The notes under the pieces were generated by a model. It saw only the letters and a list, made by a program, of their open reading frames with translations, did no database searches and was not told where the DNA came from. Shown here one piece after another: positions 37,801 through 46,262 of a DNA stretch of 64,000 nucleotides. The DNA is taken from the NCBI RefSeq assembly GCF_000483125.1, contig NZ_KI519553.1, positions 157,114-221,113 of the forward strand, written 5' to 3'. This DNA comes from Atopobium fossor DSM 15642. GTDB taxonomy: Bacteria; Actinomycetota; Coriobacteriia; Coriobacteriales; Atopobiaceae. Position numbers and translations under genes: made by a program. Numbering within the stretch: position 1 is the first letter of the stretch; each line of letters opens with the position of its first letter.

Positions 37801-37984
37801 TTGTGCCAGAAAGGGGTGCTACAACGCTTATTACACCACTGGTTTGTGTAGCATCTGCAGGTTCGATAGCGGCGCCTGGTCCAAGCATGCCTTGTGCAAA
37901 GGCGGTATCCGCAACGTCTGTTAAATGCATAATCTTGCCTGCAACAGGAGCGTAGAGTATCTCAAGGGTGGAAGCTGCGGTCAT
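34850..37984 (-). CDS. Fusion of a glucose-type PTS EIIA domain with a Ski2-like DEAD/DEAH helicase (DUF3516 type)
   Basis: 1044 residues in one uninterrupted frame. Residues 1 to about 150 are an EIIA-Glc (Crr-like) domain: APVAGKIM, APLSGTITAV and LVHVGIDTVELDGK. Both histidines are present with the E. coli spacing, His70 (QGHAVGI) and His85 (VHVGIDTV); His85 corresponds to the phosphate acceptor. A hydrophilic linker (about 150-215) leads to a superfamily 2 helicase: Walker A GTPTGSGKS (251-259), DEFH (344-347), SATLGD and QIAGRAGRSGFDTEG. A C-terminal region of about 350 residues resembles DUF3516. Helicases of this type exist alone in actinobacteria; the EIIA domain is the odd part. Confidence 0.9.
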   Translation of the reverse strand: MTAASTLEILYAPVAGKIMHLTDVADTAFAQGMLGPGAAIEPADATQTSGVISVVAPLSGTITAVAAQGHAVGIRSTYGLEILVHVGIDTVELDGKPFLVQVQVGDIVQMGDVLLHADIAAIIKSGRKPTVMVVVTSGAGICAAQDEIYLQPRRNTQQKEKFLEVNSSAFVIPTKQHATDSTSNVEPSSRAPQPTLGDRIPWPDDQSYANIPTDEALDLYLDWTTDQDIDPWDHQVEALLSIAAGNHVILGTPTGSGKSLVALGMCFIAVCTDRRAYYTAPIKALVSEKFFALCDVLGKDNVGMITGDVVINAEAPIICCTAEILAQDALRFGDKADIGCVVMDEFHYYADPERGWAWQVPLLTLPHTQFLLMSATLGDVSNIAQSLTKHTGRKVDLVLNAPRPVPLSYEFVETPLEATVELALRDGDAPLYIVHFSQEAAVKSAQALASYGVSTKDQREQLKDALKGARFNTAFGKTLKRLLLTGVGVHHAGMLPRYRLLVERLAQQGLIPVICGTDTLGVGINVPIHTVLLTQLTKFDGRHMRRLNAREFHQIAGRAGRSGFDTEGRVIAQANEYDIERARALLKAAGDPKKARKIKTKTPPKDFVSWNGQTFERLIEATPEALMPRLKITNSMVLAEVEQGGDAWTRLHALVNDSAQSDLQKAELSQRIDEVLATLLDAQVISRDTPADMPLGPANYTLETNLPDNFLLTQPLSPFMLAALELLDPEEPGYALDLISMIEATLDNPGQILRAQEKEARVKALTAMKAEGIDYDERMERVQEISYPKPLEDLLNQAFASYCEKVPWAADYALAPKSVLREMVESAYDFKTYISYYKLSRSEGTLLRYLSDAYRILAHTIPTSFINERLDDIISWLSIVVRTTDSSLIDEWSSDSSLNQGADLAAPNASDVVVVDRRGTTLLVRNALFARVRLAAFGRTDKLGELDTDWGWREAIWQHALDTYFEAHDDILLDADARSVAYLQIDESDEKTKRVWHVHQIFSDPKDDHDFGIWADVDLDATQEEATAIFTNYRVGFFEDVQHS

Positions 37985-38127
37985 AGCAAGCCTTTCTGAG
38001 CAATGTTTGTCTGATTAATCCTACCCCACTGCTCAGACATAATTGGGTACAAGTGCATATACTTACTGGTATACCCCTTACATCCTATAAGGTGTGCAAT
38101 ATAGGTATCCGCCTTGAAGGAGCGACT

Positions 38128-38607
38128 ATGGATAAGATTGCAAGTTTTACCATCAATCATCTGGTGCTTGAGCCTGGTGTATATGTGTCTCGCAAAGATC
38201 AAGATCATGCGACACAGGCTATAGTTACTACCTTTGATTTACGTATGACCGCTCCTAATCGTGAACCCGTCATGAATACAGCAGAGCTGCATACCATCGA
38301 GCATTTGGGTGCCACGTTTTTGCGCAATGATGAACAATGGTCTAGTCGTGTGGTGTACTTTGGCCCCATGGGTTGTCGTACAGGTTGTTACCTTGTGGTA
38401 TTTGGAGACTACAATTCACGCGATGTCCTTGATTTAGTCATTCGCATGTTTGAATTTATCAGGGATTTTGAAGGGAGTATTCCGGGTGCCGCTCCAGAGG
38501 AATGCGGCAACTATCTGGACCAAAACTTAGATATGGCTCACTGGTTGGCCAAACGTTATTTAGATAATACGCTGTATATCATCGACGAGTCGCATCTTGT
38601 TTACTAG
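38128..38607 (+). CDS. luxS: S-ribosylhomocysteine lyase (autoinducer-2 synthase)
   Basis: 159 residues. It cleaves S-ribosylhomocysteine to homocysteine and the AI-2 precursor DPD. The metal-binding motif is HTIEH (55-59), the catalytic Cys is in GCRTGCY (Cys83), and the third metal ligand Cys is in EECGNYLDQ. ATG 38128 is chosen because GAAGGAG precedes it; the frame upstream lacks a ribosome site. It is transcribed away from the helicase fusion. The next gene begins four bases after the stop. Confidence 0.96.
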   Translation: MDKIASFTINHLVLEPGVYVSRKDQDHATQAIVTTFDLRMTAPNREPVMNTAELHTIEHLGATFLRNDEQWSSRVVYFGPMGCRTGCYLVVFGDYNSRDVLDLVIRMFEFIRDFEGSIPGAAPEECGNYLDQNLDMAHWLAKRYLDNTLYIIDESHLVY

Positions 38608-38611
38608 GGGC

Positions 38612-39733
38612 ATGCCTAAAATGCCTGTGACACATGGAGAAGCTAAACAGTTCTTAATGGCAGTTAGAGAAGCTCTGGTAACAGGTCAGCAGGTACAAGA
38701 AGCACTTGATGCGCTACGGCCACATGCAGCTGGGCTTGATGCAGTAAGTTGCGTGGATGTGCTTGAGCGAGCGGCTTGCTTAGGAGATCTTGTAGTTCTG
38801 CAACAGGTATGGGAGATGCTATCTCCATTTGCCTATCCATCATGGGCACTTGCGTTGGCCTTACGTTGTGGTCATGAAAACTGTGCTCGATGGCTACTTA
38901 TGCAAGGCGTAGATCTTCTAGGAGATCCTGATCCACAGGTTCGTCGTGATATTGCAATGCCTGTACATGATGGCGTATATACGCGCTTTGACCTGGTACG
39001 ATCCAGCCCTACTTTATTTTTAAACCTTATGGATCAAACGGTTTCTACCGAGGTTTTTGAGGAATTTACTGGTAATGAACAGCTGGCTGGTTCTGCATAT
39101 TCCTTTAGTACCAACTTACAAAATACCTGTGACGTTGTGTATAAACTAGCTGCTACCGGTCTATTTGATGCAACAGTTTTTGATGATATATATCGTGCTT
39201 GTGTAGTGCGTGCATGGCATAGCATTAGGCATGCCTCGCAGCGTGATGATGTTACGGCGGATATCTGTTTTGATTTAGCAACTAAACTGCTTGAGTTGTA
39301 TCATACCAAGCAAATAGGCTCGTCTATCATAGAGCATGTTATGGGTTCATTAGTGGTTCCTCGTGCAGATAAGCGCGTGGTGCGTTTTGTGTGTCAGCAG
39401 ATGCCTTCGGCTTTTTTAAGCCGGCTTACTGCACTTACTTGGCTACAGGCGGATGTGGACCTTGTTACAGAAATGGTTCCGTATTTGCTTCCGAGTACTT
39501 CTGTTGTACATAATGCAACTTTGTTGTGCGTGCTGGCAAAAAACGGCAAGATTGCGCAGCTTAAACAAGTGGGCATCTGGGCCAATTCTTTTGACGAGAA
39601 GAGCTTTGATGATGCCATTTTGGCTGCATCTCAAGAAGGCTATGCAGAGGCTGCCAGTTGGCTTTTAGGGCGCAAGCAGGAGCTTTTCTTGCCAACATCA
39701 ACCGATGATTTTCTCGATAGTTTTTTGATTTAA
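38612..39733 (+). CDS. Unknown ankyrin-like/helical-repeat protein associated with VWA and MoxR genes
   Basis: About 373 residues, soluble, no signal peptide. Repeated helical pairs resembling degenerate ankyrin repeats are visible, for example ALALRCGHENCARWLLMQGV near the N-terminus and AILAASQEGYAEAASWLLGR near the C-terminus. A central region of about 150 residues is unlike ankyrin. It starts four bases after luxS and is followed in the same direction by the VWA and MoxR genes. It may be an adaptor in that chaperone-like complex. Two starts nine bases apart (38612 and 38621) are possible. Confidence 0.65.
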   Translation: MPKMPVTHGEAKQFLMAVREALVTGQQVQEALDALRPHAAGLDAVSCVDVLERAACLGDLVVLQQVWEMLSPFAYPSWALALALRCGHENCARWLLMQGVDLLGDPDPQVRRDIAMPVHDGVYTRFDLVRSSPTLFLNLMDQTVSTEVFEEFTGNEQLAGSAYSFSTNLQNTCDVVYKLAATGLFDATVFDDIYRACVVRAWHSIRHASQRDDVTADICFDLATKLLELYHTKQIGSSIIEHVMGSLVVPRADKRVVRFVCQQMPSAFLSRLTALTWLQADVDLVTEMVPYLLPSTSVVHNATLLCVLAKNGKIAQLKQVGIWANSFDEKSFDDAILAASQEGYAEAASWLLGRKQELFLPTSTDDFLDSFLI

Positions 39734-39785
39734 CAGTTGTGTTCGAGCGCTGCAGTAGCATGGCAGACAGTGCAAGGGGGTGGAT

Positions 39786-41261
39786 GTGGATTCTCATGAG
39801 CAGACTCTTGCGCTGCGTATTATGCAGCTCACGCAAGAGACACTGGTGGCACATAATCATTTTTTAGCAGGCTCAATTGCCTTGCTACGCCTTGAGGTAC
39901 AAAAGCAGTCTCAGAGCTTTTCTACTAATGGCTCGACGCTGTTTATAGATGCACATCAGGTTATTTCTGCCTACTTAGATGAGCAGCAGCCTCCCGTACA
40001 TGATTACGTTCACGTGCTGGCACATTGTTTGTTTTTACATCCGTTTGTGGGTACACGTGTACAGCGTAAGGCATGGAGCCTAGCGTGTGACATTGTTGCA
40101 GAGATGGTAGTGGCAGACATTGTGGGTTCTCGTACGGGTGAACGCGGCAGCAAAATTGAGGCTACGCTGGAGTCTTTGTACGATAATTTTGCTGGTAAAC
40201 TCACAGCTGAGCGCTTGTATCATAGTTTTATAAGTGGCGGATATTCCAATATGCTATCTGCATGGGAGCCACTGTTTTTTGTAGATGACCATAGTCTTTG
40301 GTTTACTCAAGATTCCCAAACAACACCGCAGCAACAAAGAAATACAGATGCGCTCAACAACCAAGATTCTGCTACTGGTTTGGCTGCCCATACACCCAGC
40401 AAGAACTCGTTTACGGATTCGGATAAAGATTCTTGTTCAGATCAACAACAGCCAACCGCAAGTCCCACTGCCAAGGATGCAGATTTTTCACTTACGCCTG
40501 AGCAAATCAAGCGGGCAGAAGAAAGTTGGTCTAAAGCGGCACAATCCATGCGCGTAGATTTAGAAACCTTGTCACGCAAGCGTGGCTCCAAGCTACGTGG
40601 ACTCATGCATCAACTTAAAGTAAGCCAGCATGAAGAGGTGGATTATCGCGAGTTTTTGCGTCAATTTGCAACGTACCAAGAGGATATGCGCTTATCAGAA
40701 GATGAGTTTGACTACGTTTTTTATACCTACGGGTTGTCTTTATATAAGGATATGCCGCTCATAGAACCGCTGGAATACAGTAATAAAAACCGCATACGTG
40801 ACTTTGTCATTGTGATTGATACCTCAAGTTCGGTTACGGGCAAAATTGTGCAGCAATTTGTAGATACCACCTATGATGTGTTGTGTAGTACCGAGTCATT
40901 TTTCGAGAAAATCAATGTGCATATTATTCAATGCGATTTACAAGTTCGGAGCGATACCAAAATTACGAGTGTGGCAGAAATGAACCAATGGAGACGGAAG
41001 ATTGATCTACATGGTTTTAGTGGAACCGATTTTAGACCAGCTTTCCGCTACGTTCAGGAGCTGCGCCAAAAGGGAGAGTTTGATGACCTTGCAGGGGTTA
41101 TTTACTTTACCGATGGTTGGGGTACGTATCCAGAAACGATGCCACCATTTAAGACAGCCTTTGTTTTTTATGATGAAGATCACCGTCCCGACTTGGTTCC
41201 TGCATGGGCTATTCAGCTTACTATCAATTCGGGTCAGTTTGAATCTATGTCCGTTTATTAA
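39786..41261 (+). CDS. VWA-like protein with N-terminal putative metallopeptidase domain (DUF2201 type)
   Basis: About 491 residues. The N-terminal region holds HVLAHCLFLHP, a His-x3-His pattern of the DUF2201 metallopeptidase-like domain. The middle is Ser/Gln/Thr-rich (about 175-240) and likely disordered. The C-terminal VWA-like domain has the MIDAS DTSSS and later Asp in FTDGWG. Such proteins pair with MoxR ATPases, as RavA with ViaA. Start is likely GTG 39786, spaced from AAGGGGG; GTG 39780 is too close. The MoxR gene follows after 21 bases. Confidence 0.82.
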   Translation: MDSHEQTLALRIMQLTQETLVAHNHFLAGSIALLRLEVQKQSQSFSTNGSTLFIDAHQVISAYLDEQQPPVHDYVHVLAHCLFLHPFVGTRVQRKAWSLACDIVAEMVVADIVGSRTGERGSKIEATLESLYDNFAGKLTAERLYHSFISGGYSNMLSAWEPLFFVDDHSLWFTQDSQTTPQQQRNTDALNNQDSATGLAAHTPSKNSFTDSDKDSCSDQQQPTASPTAKDADFSLTPEQIKRAEESWSKAAQSMRVDLETLSRKRGSKLRGLMHQLKVSQHEEVDYREFLRQFATYQEDMRLSEDEFDYVFYTYGLSLYKDMPLIEPLEYSNKNRIRDFVIVIDTSSSVTGKIVQQFVDTTYDVLCSTESFFEKINVHIIQCDLQVRSDTKITSVAEMNQWRRKIDLHGFSGTDFRPAFRYVQELRQKGEFDDLAGVIYFTDGWGTYPETMPPFKTAFVFYDEDHRPDLVPAWAIQLTINSGQFESMSVY

Positions 41262-41282
41262 GCTCACTACAAGGAGCCGTAT

Positions 41283-42851
41283 ATGAACATCAGCGAAGCA
41301 ACAGTACAGATAGAAGGTGCAATTCGTGCCTACCTATCCAAAGATGAGTTTGGTGCCTATCGCATTCCGTTTATGATGCAGCGCCCTCTTATTCTTATGG
41401 GACCTCCAGGCATTGGTAAAACTGCTGTTGTTGCTCAGATTGCTCAGCGTATGCACATCAATTTTGTGAGCTATTCCATTACTCATCATACACGGCAGTC
41501 GGCTTTGGGCTTGCCGTACATTGATACATCCGAGTTTGAGGGCCAGCAATATCGTGTTTCTCGTTATACCATGAGTGAAATCATTGCAGCGGTTCATGAC
41601 GCTATCGAGAAAAGCGGCGTAGCCGAAGGCGTACTCTTTTTGGACGAGATTAATTGTGCAAGTGAGACACTCATGCCTGCTATGCTGCAGTTTTTGCAGT
41701 ACAAGACCTTCGGTCAACATCAATTACCTGCTGGCTGGATTATTGTTTGTGCTGGCAATCCTCCTGAGTACAACCGTGCAGCACGTGAGTTTGATCCCGC
41801 TATGATGGATCGTATGAAGCGCATAGATATTGAGGCTAATCTTGATGTTTGGCAAAACTACGCGGTAGCTCATGGTGTTCATCCAGCTATTACAACATTT
41901 TTATCCAATAAGCCGGAAGCTTTCTATAAGGTTCGCGCTGCTGCAACGGGCGCACGTATCGTTACTGCACGTGGTTGGGAAGATCTTTCCCGCATGCTTT
42001 ATGCGTATGGTGCTGAGAAGATTAAGGTTGACCTCAACCTTATTTCTCAGTACATCCAAGACCAACATGTGGCGGAAGATTTCTCCTTATACCTAGATTT
42101 ATTTTGCAAGTACGAAGATGACTACAAGGTGTCCGATATTTTGGAGGGCTCAGCAAATCAGGTCATTACTGCTCGTGCTACCGCTGCTCCTTTTGACGAG
42201 CGCATTGCTGTGGTCAATCTGCTCATTACAGTCATTCTTAATGAGGTACATGCTCAGCAAGCTTATGAAAAGTCCTGCCGAGCTATTAAGTTCGAGCTCC
42301 TTGCTTTTGCCCCTAAGACAGACAATGCTGCTTCATTAAGCATACTTACCAAGATCGATGAGCAAGCAGCTCAGGTTGCCGCCACGTTAGTGGATGCTCA
42401 AAACACCGGTAAAGCGTCTTCTGGACAGTTGGCAGAACTTACCAATAGAGCTGCTATTTGGGAGCAAATTCGCGCGGCGGCACATCGTGCAGCTATGGAG
42501 ACTTCTGTGCAAAGTCCATCATCGTTGGATACAGACTCCATGATTTTCTCGGCAGCTAAGATGGCATTCAACAAAGCATGTTGCGTAATGGCAGATGACG
42601 CGCGCAACATCACAGCACATGTAGATAATACTCTGACATTTTTAGATGGATGCTTTGGCAGTGGCCAGGAGTTACTGGTGTTTGTGAGTCGTTTATCTTG
42701 TGATCAAGCGTTTATGGCATTTGTTTCCGCCCATCCTCTTGAGTCTTTTGTACAACAAAGTAAGAATCTGATGTTTCATGAGCGTGGTCTTGATCTGCTA
42801 AAAGAGGCTCAAGCTCTTATCCAAGATGATGCTAACGGAGGACTTGAGTAA
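41283..42851 (+). CDS. MoxR-family AAA+ ATPase
   Basis: 522 residues. Walker A GPPGIGKTA, Walker B GVLFLDEINCAS, sensor 1 in VCAGNPPEYN and the arginine-finger region FDPAMMDRMKRIDIEAN. The C-terminal 250 residues are helical and longer than in minimal MoxR proteins. MoxR ATPases act as chaperones that remodel or load metal into client complexes through VWA partners; the partner is directly upstream. Start is ATG behind AAGGAGCC. The stop overlaps the HAD gene's start by one base. Confidence 0.93.
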   Translation: MNISEATVQIEGAIRAYLSKDEFGAYRIPFMMQRPLILMGPPGIGKTAVVAQIAQRMHINFVSYSITHHTRQSALGLPYIDTSEFEGQQYRVSRYTMSEIIAAVHDAIEKSGVAEGVLFLDEINCASETLMPAMLQFLQYKTFGQHQLPAGWIIVCAGNPPEYNRAAREFDPAMMDRMKRIDIEANLDVWQNYAVAHGVHPAITTFLSNKPEAFYKVRAAATGARIVTARGWEDLSRMLYAYGAEKIKVDLNLISQYIQDQHVAEDFSLYLDLFCKYEDDYKVSDILEGSANQVITARATAAPFDERIAVVNLLITVILNEVHAQQAYEKSCRAIKFELLAFAPKTDNAASLSILTKIDEQAAQVAATLVDAQNTGKASSGQLAELTNRAAIWEQIRAAAHRAAMETSVQSPSSLDTDSMIFSAAKMAFNKACCVMADDARNITAHVDNTLTFLDGCFGSGQELLVFVSRLSCDQAFMAFVSAHPLESFVQQSKNLMFHERGLDLLKEAQALIQDDANGGLE

Positions 42852-43507
42852 TGATTCAAGCAGCATTATTTGATCAAGATGGGCTTTTGTTTGATACAGA
42901 AAAGCTGTGGCAGCAAGCATGGAAGCCTGCGTTAGCGGATTTTGGTCTTACGCAAAAGGAAGGTCTTGCTCAAGATTGCTGTGGTACGGCAGGTGAACAA
43001 AGTTATACGGTGATTCGCCGTTACTATGGTAATGAGGTACCAGCGCAACAAATTCGTGATCGCCTGTCATACCATGCACGTATTCTTATTTGGAATAACG
43101 TCAGCAAAAAGCCGGGTGCAGATGAGTTGCTTGAATACCTCAGGCAGCAAGGTGTTTTATGTGCTGTGGCAACCTCTTCGGATAGAGAGCTTACTCATCA
43201 CAATCTTGAAGCAACGGGATTGTCTCGATATTTTGATGCAGTTATTACGGCAGACCAAGTTACTAAAGCCAAACCAGATCCAGAAATCTTTTTAACAGCT
43301 GCAGCACATGTTGGTGCTCAGCCAGCACAGACTTTGGTTTTAGAGGACAGTTTTTCTGGTGTTCGTGCTGGAGTAGCCGGTGGTTTTATCACCGTTATGG
43401 TTCCAGATTTGTCTGAACCAACGGCAGAGATTGCACAACTTGCTTATGCTGTGTGTCCCAGTTTATATGCGGTAAAAACCAAACTCGTAAAGGGAGAATT
43501 GGGGTAG
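42851..43507 (+). CDS. HAD-superfamily hydrolase (phosphatase or phosphomutase-like)
   Basis: 218 residues. The nucleophile motif is DQDGLLFDTEKLW (DxDG), with Thr/Ser motif II in ATSSDRELT, Lys in KAKPDPEIF and the acidic motif VLEDSFSGVRAG. This is the subgroup with an alpha-helical cap, as in beta-phosphoglucomutase and phosphoglycolate phosphatase. It starts at ATG overlapping the MoxR stop. Substrate unknown. Confidence 0.9.
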   Translation: MIQAALFDQDGLLFDTEKLWQQAWKPALADFGLTQKEGLAQDCCGTAGEQSYTVIRRYYGNEVPAQQIRDRLSYHARILIWNNVSKKPGADELLEYLRQQGVLCAVATSSDRELTHHNLEATGLSRYFDAVITADQVTKAKPDPEIFLTAAAHVGAQPAQTLVLEDSFSGVRAGVAGGFITVMVPDLSEPTAEIAQLAYAVCPSLYAVKTKLVKGELG

Positions 43508-43608
43508 ACCTAACACATCAAAAGAACGTTGATGAATACAAGATACCCAACGTCATATATAGGGCTATGCATACAACGTGTAAAAACCTTTGAAGAAAGG
43601 ACAACATA

Positions 43609-45162
43609 ATGGCTTGTACAACTATTTTGGTGGGTAAGAAGGCGTCGCTTGATGGTTCAACCATTATTGCTCGCAATGAGGATTCTGGCTCTACTGAATT
43701 TAACCCCAAAAAATTCAAGGTTATTCAGCCATTAGATCAGCCTACTACCTATACCAGTGTTTTAAGCCACGTATCTATTCCCTTGCCTAACAATCCCATG
43801 CGTTACACCTCTGTGCCAGAGGCGGTAGATGGGCATGGTATTTGGGCTGCCGCTGGTGTTAACGAGAAAAACATTGGTATGACTGCAACAGAAACCATTA
43901 CCTCCAACGAACGTGTTTTAGGTGCAGATCCTTTAGTTGAGTATCACCCTGCTAAAGGCAATCCTGGTGATGCGGATTATCAGCCTGAGGTTGTGGGTGG
44001 CATTGGTGAGGAAGATATGGTTACCCTGGTGCTTCCTTATATCAAATCTGCTCGTGATGGTGTCAAGCGTTTGGGCGCTTTGCTCGAGAAGTACGGCACT
44101 TACGAAATGAATGGCATTGCATTTTCTGATACGGATGAGATTTGGTGGTTAGAGACCATTGGCGGACATCACTGGATTGCACGTCGCGTTCCTGATGAAA
44201 TGTATGTGACCATGCCAAATCAGCTGGGTATTGACGCATTTGATTTGGACGATGCAGAGGGCGAGCAGCGTATCTGTATGGCTAGTGCAGACTTGCGTGA
44301 GTTTATTCAAAAATATCGTCTCGATAAGCTGGATGGCAATAATGAGCTGAGCTTAGGCTGGATTGATGTAGATCCACAAGCTGGTCATACCCTTTTTAAT
44401 CCTCGTTTAGCTTTTGGCAGCAAGTCTGATGCAGATCATGTATATAACACACCGCGTGCTTGGAACATGCACCGTGTGCTTAACCCTCATATGGAGTGGG
44501 ATCAGAAGGGTGCTGGTTGGTTGCCCGAGGACGACGATATTCCTTGGTGTCTTGAGCCTGAGAATCCCATTAGTATTGAGGATGTAAAATACGTTTTGTC
44601 CCTACATTACCAGGGCACTCCATACGATCCCTATGGTCACTATGGCGATGATTCACAGCGCGGCAAGTATCGCCCTATTGGTATCAACCGCAATGGTGAA
44701 CTTCTTATTATCCAACTGCGTCCTTACATGCCTCGGGCAATTCAGGCGGTTGAGTGGCTTGCCTATGGTTCCAATGCTTTTAACGTTTTGGTTCCTCTGT
44801 ATGCCAATACAAACGAGAATCCCGAGTATATCTCTAACACTACTGCTCGCGTGACCAGTGAGAGTTTCTACTGGGCCAACCGTCTTATTGCTGCTTTGGC
44901 AGATGCTCACTATCGCGAGTGTTCTTCTCATGTGGAGCGCTATCAAGAAGCGTTTGGTTCTGCTGCACGTGCCATGCTTAACCGCTGCGACGATGCGGTT
45001 ATCGAGAAGAACCTTTCATATGAACATGCTGCTTCCGAGCTGGCCCTTGCCAACCAAAAGCTTGTTGATGAGCTCAAGGTTCAGACGGATGACCTGCTCG
45101 ATAAGGTCTTGTTCGATGCAAGCCTAGGTATGCGCAATGGTTTTTCTCGTTCTGATGCATAA
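43609..45162 (+). CDS. pepD: C69-family dipeptidase
   Basis: 517 residues. The mature nucleophile Cys is near the N-terminus (MACTTILVGKKAS), in the Ntn-hydrolase pattern of C69 dipeptidases, followed by STIIARNEDSG. The family cleaves a wide range of dipeptides in the cytoplasm; there is no signal peptide. Start is ATG behind GAAAGGAC. The S66 peptidase gene follows 27 bases on, so both may act in peptide use. Codon bias suggests good expression. Confidence 0.9.
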   Translation: MACTTILVGKKASLDGSTIIARNEDSGSTEFNPKKFKVIQPLDQPTTYTSVLSHVSIPLPNNPMRYTSVPEAVDGHGIWAAAGVNEKNIGMTATETITSNERVLGADPLVEYHPAKGNPGDADYQPEVVGGIGEEDMVTLVLPYIKSARDGVKRLGALLEKYGTYEMNGIAFSDTDEIWWLETIGGHHWIARRVPDEMYVTMPNQLGIDAFDLDDAEGEQRICMASADLREFIQKYRLDKLDGNNELSLGWIDVDPQAGHTLFNPRLAFGSKSDADHVYNTPRAWNMHRVLNPHMEWDQKGAGWLPEDDDIPWCLEPENPISIEDVKYVLSLHYQGTPYDPYGHYGDDSQRGKYRPIGINRNGELLIIQLRPYMPRAIQAVEWLAYGSNAFNVLVPLYANTNENPEYISNTTARVTSESFYWANRLIAALADAHYRECSSHVERYQEAFGSAARAMLNRCDDAVIEKNLSYEHAASELALANQKLVDELKVQTDDLLDKVLFDASLGMRNGFSRSDA

Positions 45163-45189
45163 CCTCAAGTTTTAGTAGATAGGAATAGC

Positions 45190-46242
45190 GTGCAGTATCC
45201 TCAATCACTTGCTCCATCTCAAGTTATTGGTGTCGTAGCTCCTTCGTTTGGGGCTACGACCGAGCCTTATATCTCTGCGACTGCTTCTGCATACAAGTGT
45301 TTTGCCAAGCTTGGTTATGCAGTACATGAATGGAGTTGTGTTCGCGCAAGTGATGGTATAGGCATTTCTTCCACTCCTACACGCTGTGCACAAGAACTCA
45401 TGGATGCTTATTGTGGCAACCAAGATGATGTTCTTATTTCTGCTGGCGGCGGAGAGCTTATGAATGAGGTTATTTCTCACCTTGATTTTAGTGAGCTTAC
45501 AGCTGCTCGACCCAAGTGGTTTATGGGGTACTCAGACAATACCAATTTTGGATTTTTGCTTCCAACACAGTGTGATGTAGCTTCTATCTATGCGCCGTGT
45601 GTTGCAAGTTTTGGTATGCGTCCTTGGCATCCAGCGCTCAACGATGCCTGGAGGGTGTTAACTGAGGCTCAAGCTGGTCAGACGCTACGAGTTAATTCGT
45701 ATGAGAGTTGGGAACTCACTTCTTTAAAGGACGAACAACATCCATTGGCTCCTTACAACACGACCGAAGTTTCGGATATTGCAGCTTACAAATCAGGTAA
45801 TCTTGTCAGCCAGCTGCATGTACAGGGTCGCTTACTTGGTGGTTGCTTGGATATCCTTATTAATCTTTGTGGTACTCGCTTTGATTGTGTGAGTCAGTTT
45901 AATGAGCGTTATGCTGCTGATGGTGTTGTTTGGTATCTAGAAGCTTGTGATTTGGGCCCCATTCAAGTACGTCGTGCCTTATGGCAGTTGGCAGAAGCTG
46001 GCTGGTTTTCTCGGGCAAAAGCTTTTATTTTTGGACGTCCCTTACGTAAGGACGACGAGGAGTTTGGTCTGACGCAAGAACAAGCAGTCCTTTCTGCCTT
46101 TTTGGAGCTTGGCATTACGGTACCCGTTATGCTTAATGCGGATATTGGACATTTACCTCCTATGATGCCACTGGTTTGCGGTAGTTTGGGAACAGTGGAT
46201 TTTAAGAATGATAACCTGAGCGTCTCTATGGCGTTGGTATAG
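45190..46242 (+). CDS. S66-family LD-carboxypeptidase / MccF-like serine peptidase
   Basis: 350 residues. The catalytic Ser lies in WFMGYSDNT, the Glu in YLEACD and the His in ADIGHLPPMMPL. Members trim murein tetrapeptides or, as MccF, cleave acyl-sulfamoyl adenylates of microcin C type. Residues that separate these roles cannot be read reliably here. Start is GTG 45190 behind AGGAATA. It lacks a signal peptide, so it acts in the cytoplasm. Confidence 0.88.
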   Translation: MQYPQSLAPSQVIGVVAPSFGATTEPYISATASAYKCFAKLGYAVHEWSCVRASDGIGISSTPTRCAQELMDAYCGNQDDVLISAGGGELMNEVISHLDFSELTAARPKWFMGYSDNTNFGFLLPTQCDVASIYAPCVASFGMRPWHPALNDAWRVLTEAQAGQTLRVNSYESWELTSLKDEQHPLAPYNTTEVSDIAAYKSGNLVSQLHVQGRLLGGCLDILINLCGTRFDCVSQFNERYAADGVVWYLEACDLGPIQVRRALWQLAEAGWFSRAKAFIFGRPLRKDDEEFGLTQEQAVLSAFLELGITVPVMLNADIGHLPPMMPLVCGSLGTVDFKNDNLSVSMALV

Positions 46243-46262
46243 CAAGTTGTGAGGTTTGTTGT

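Noticed and set aside
34850..37984. The EIIA domain serving as the missing EIIA for the galactitol PTS
   Set aside because: Galactitol EIIB/EIIC use an EIIA of a different fold (fructose/mannitol type). A glucose-type EIIA is not expected to phosphorylate GatB.
38053..38127. A 25-residue N-terminal extension of luxS
   Set aside because: LuxS starts at MDKIASF; the extension has no ribosome site.
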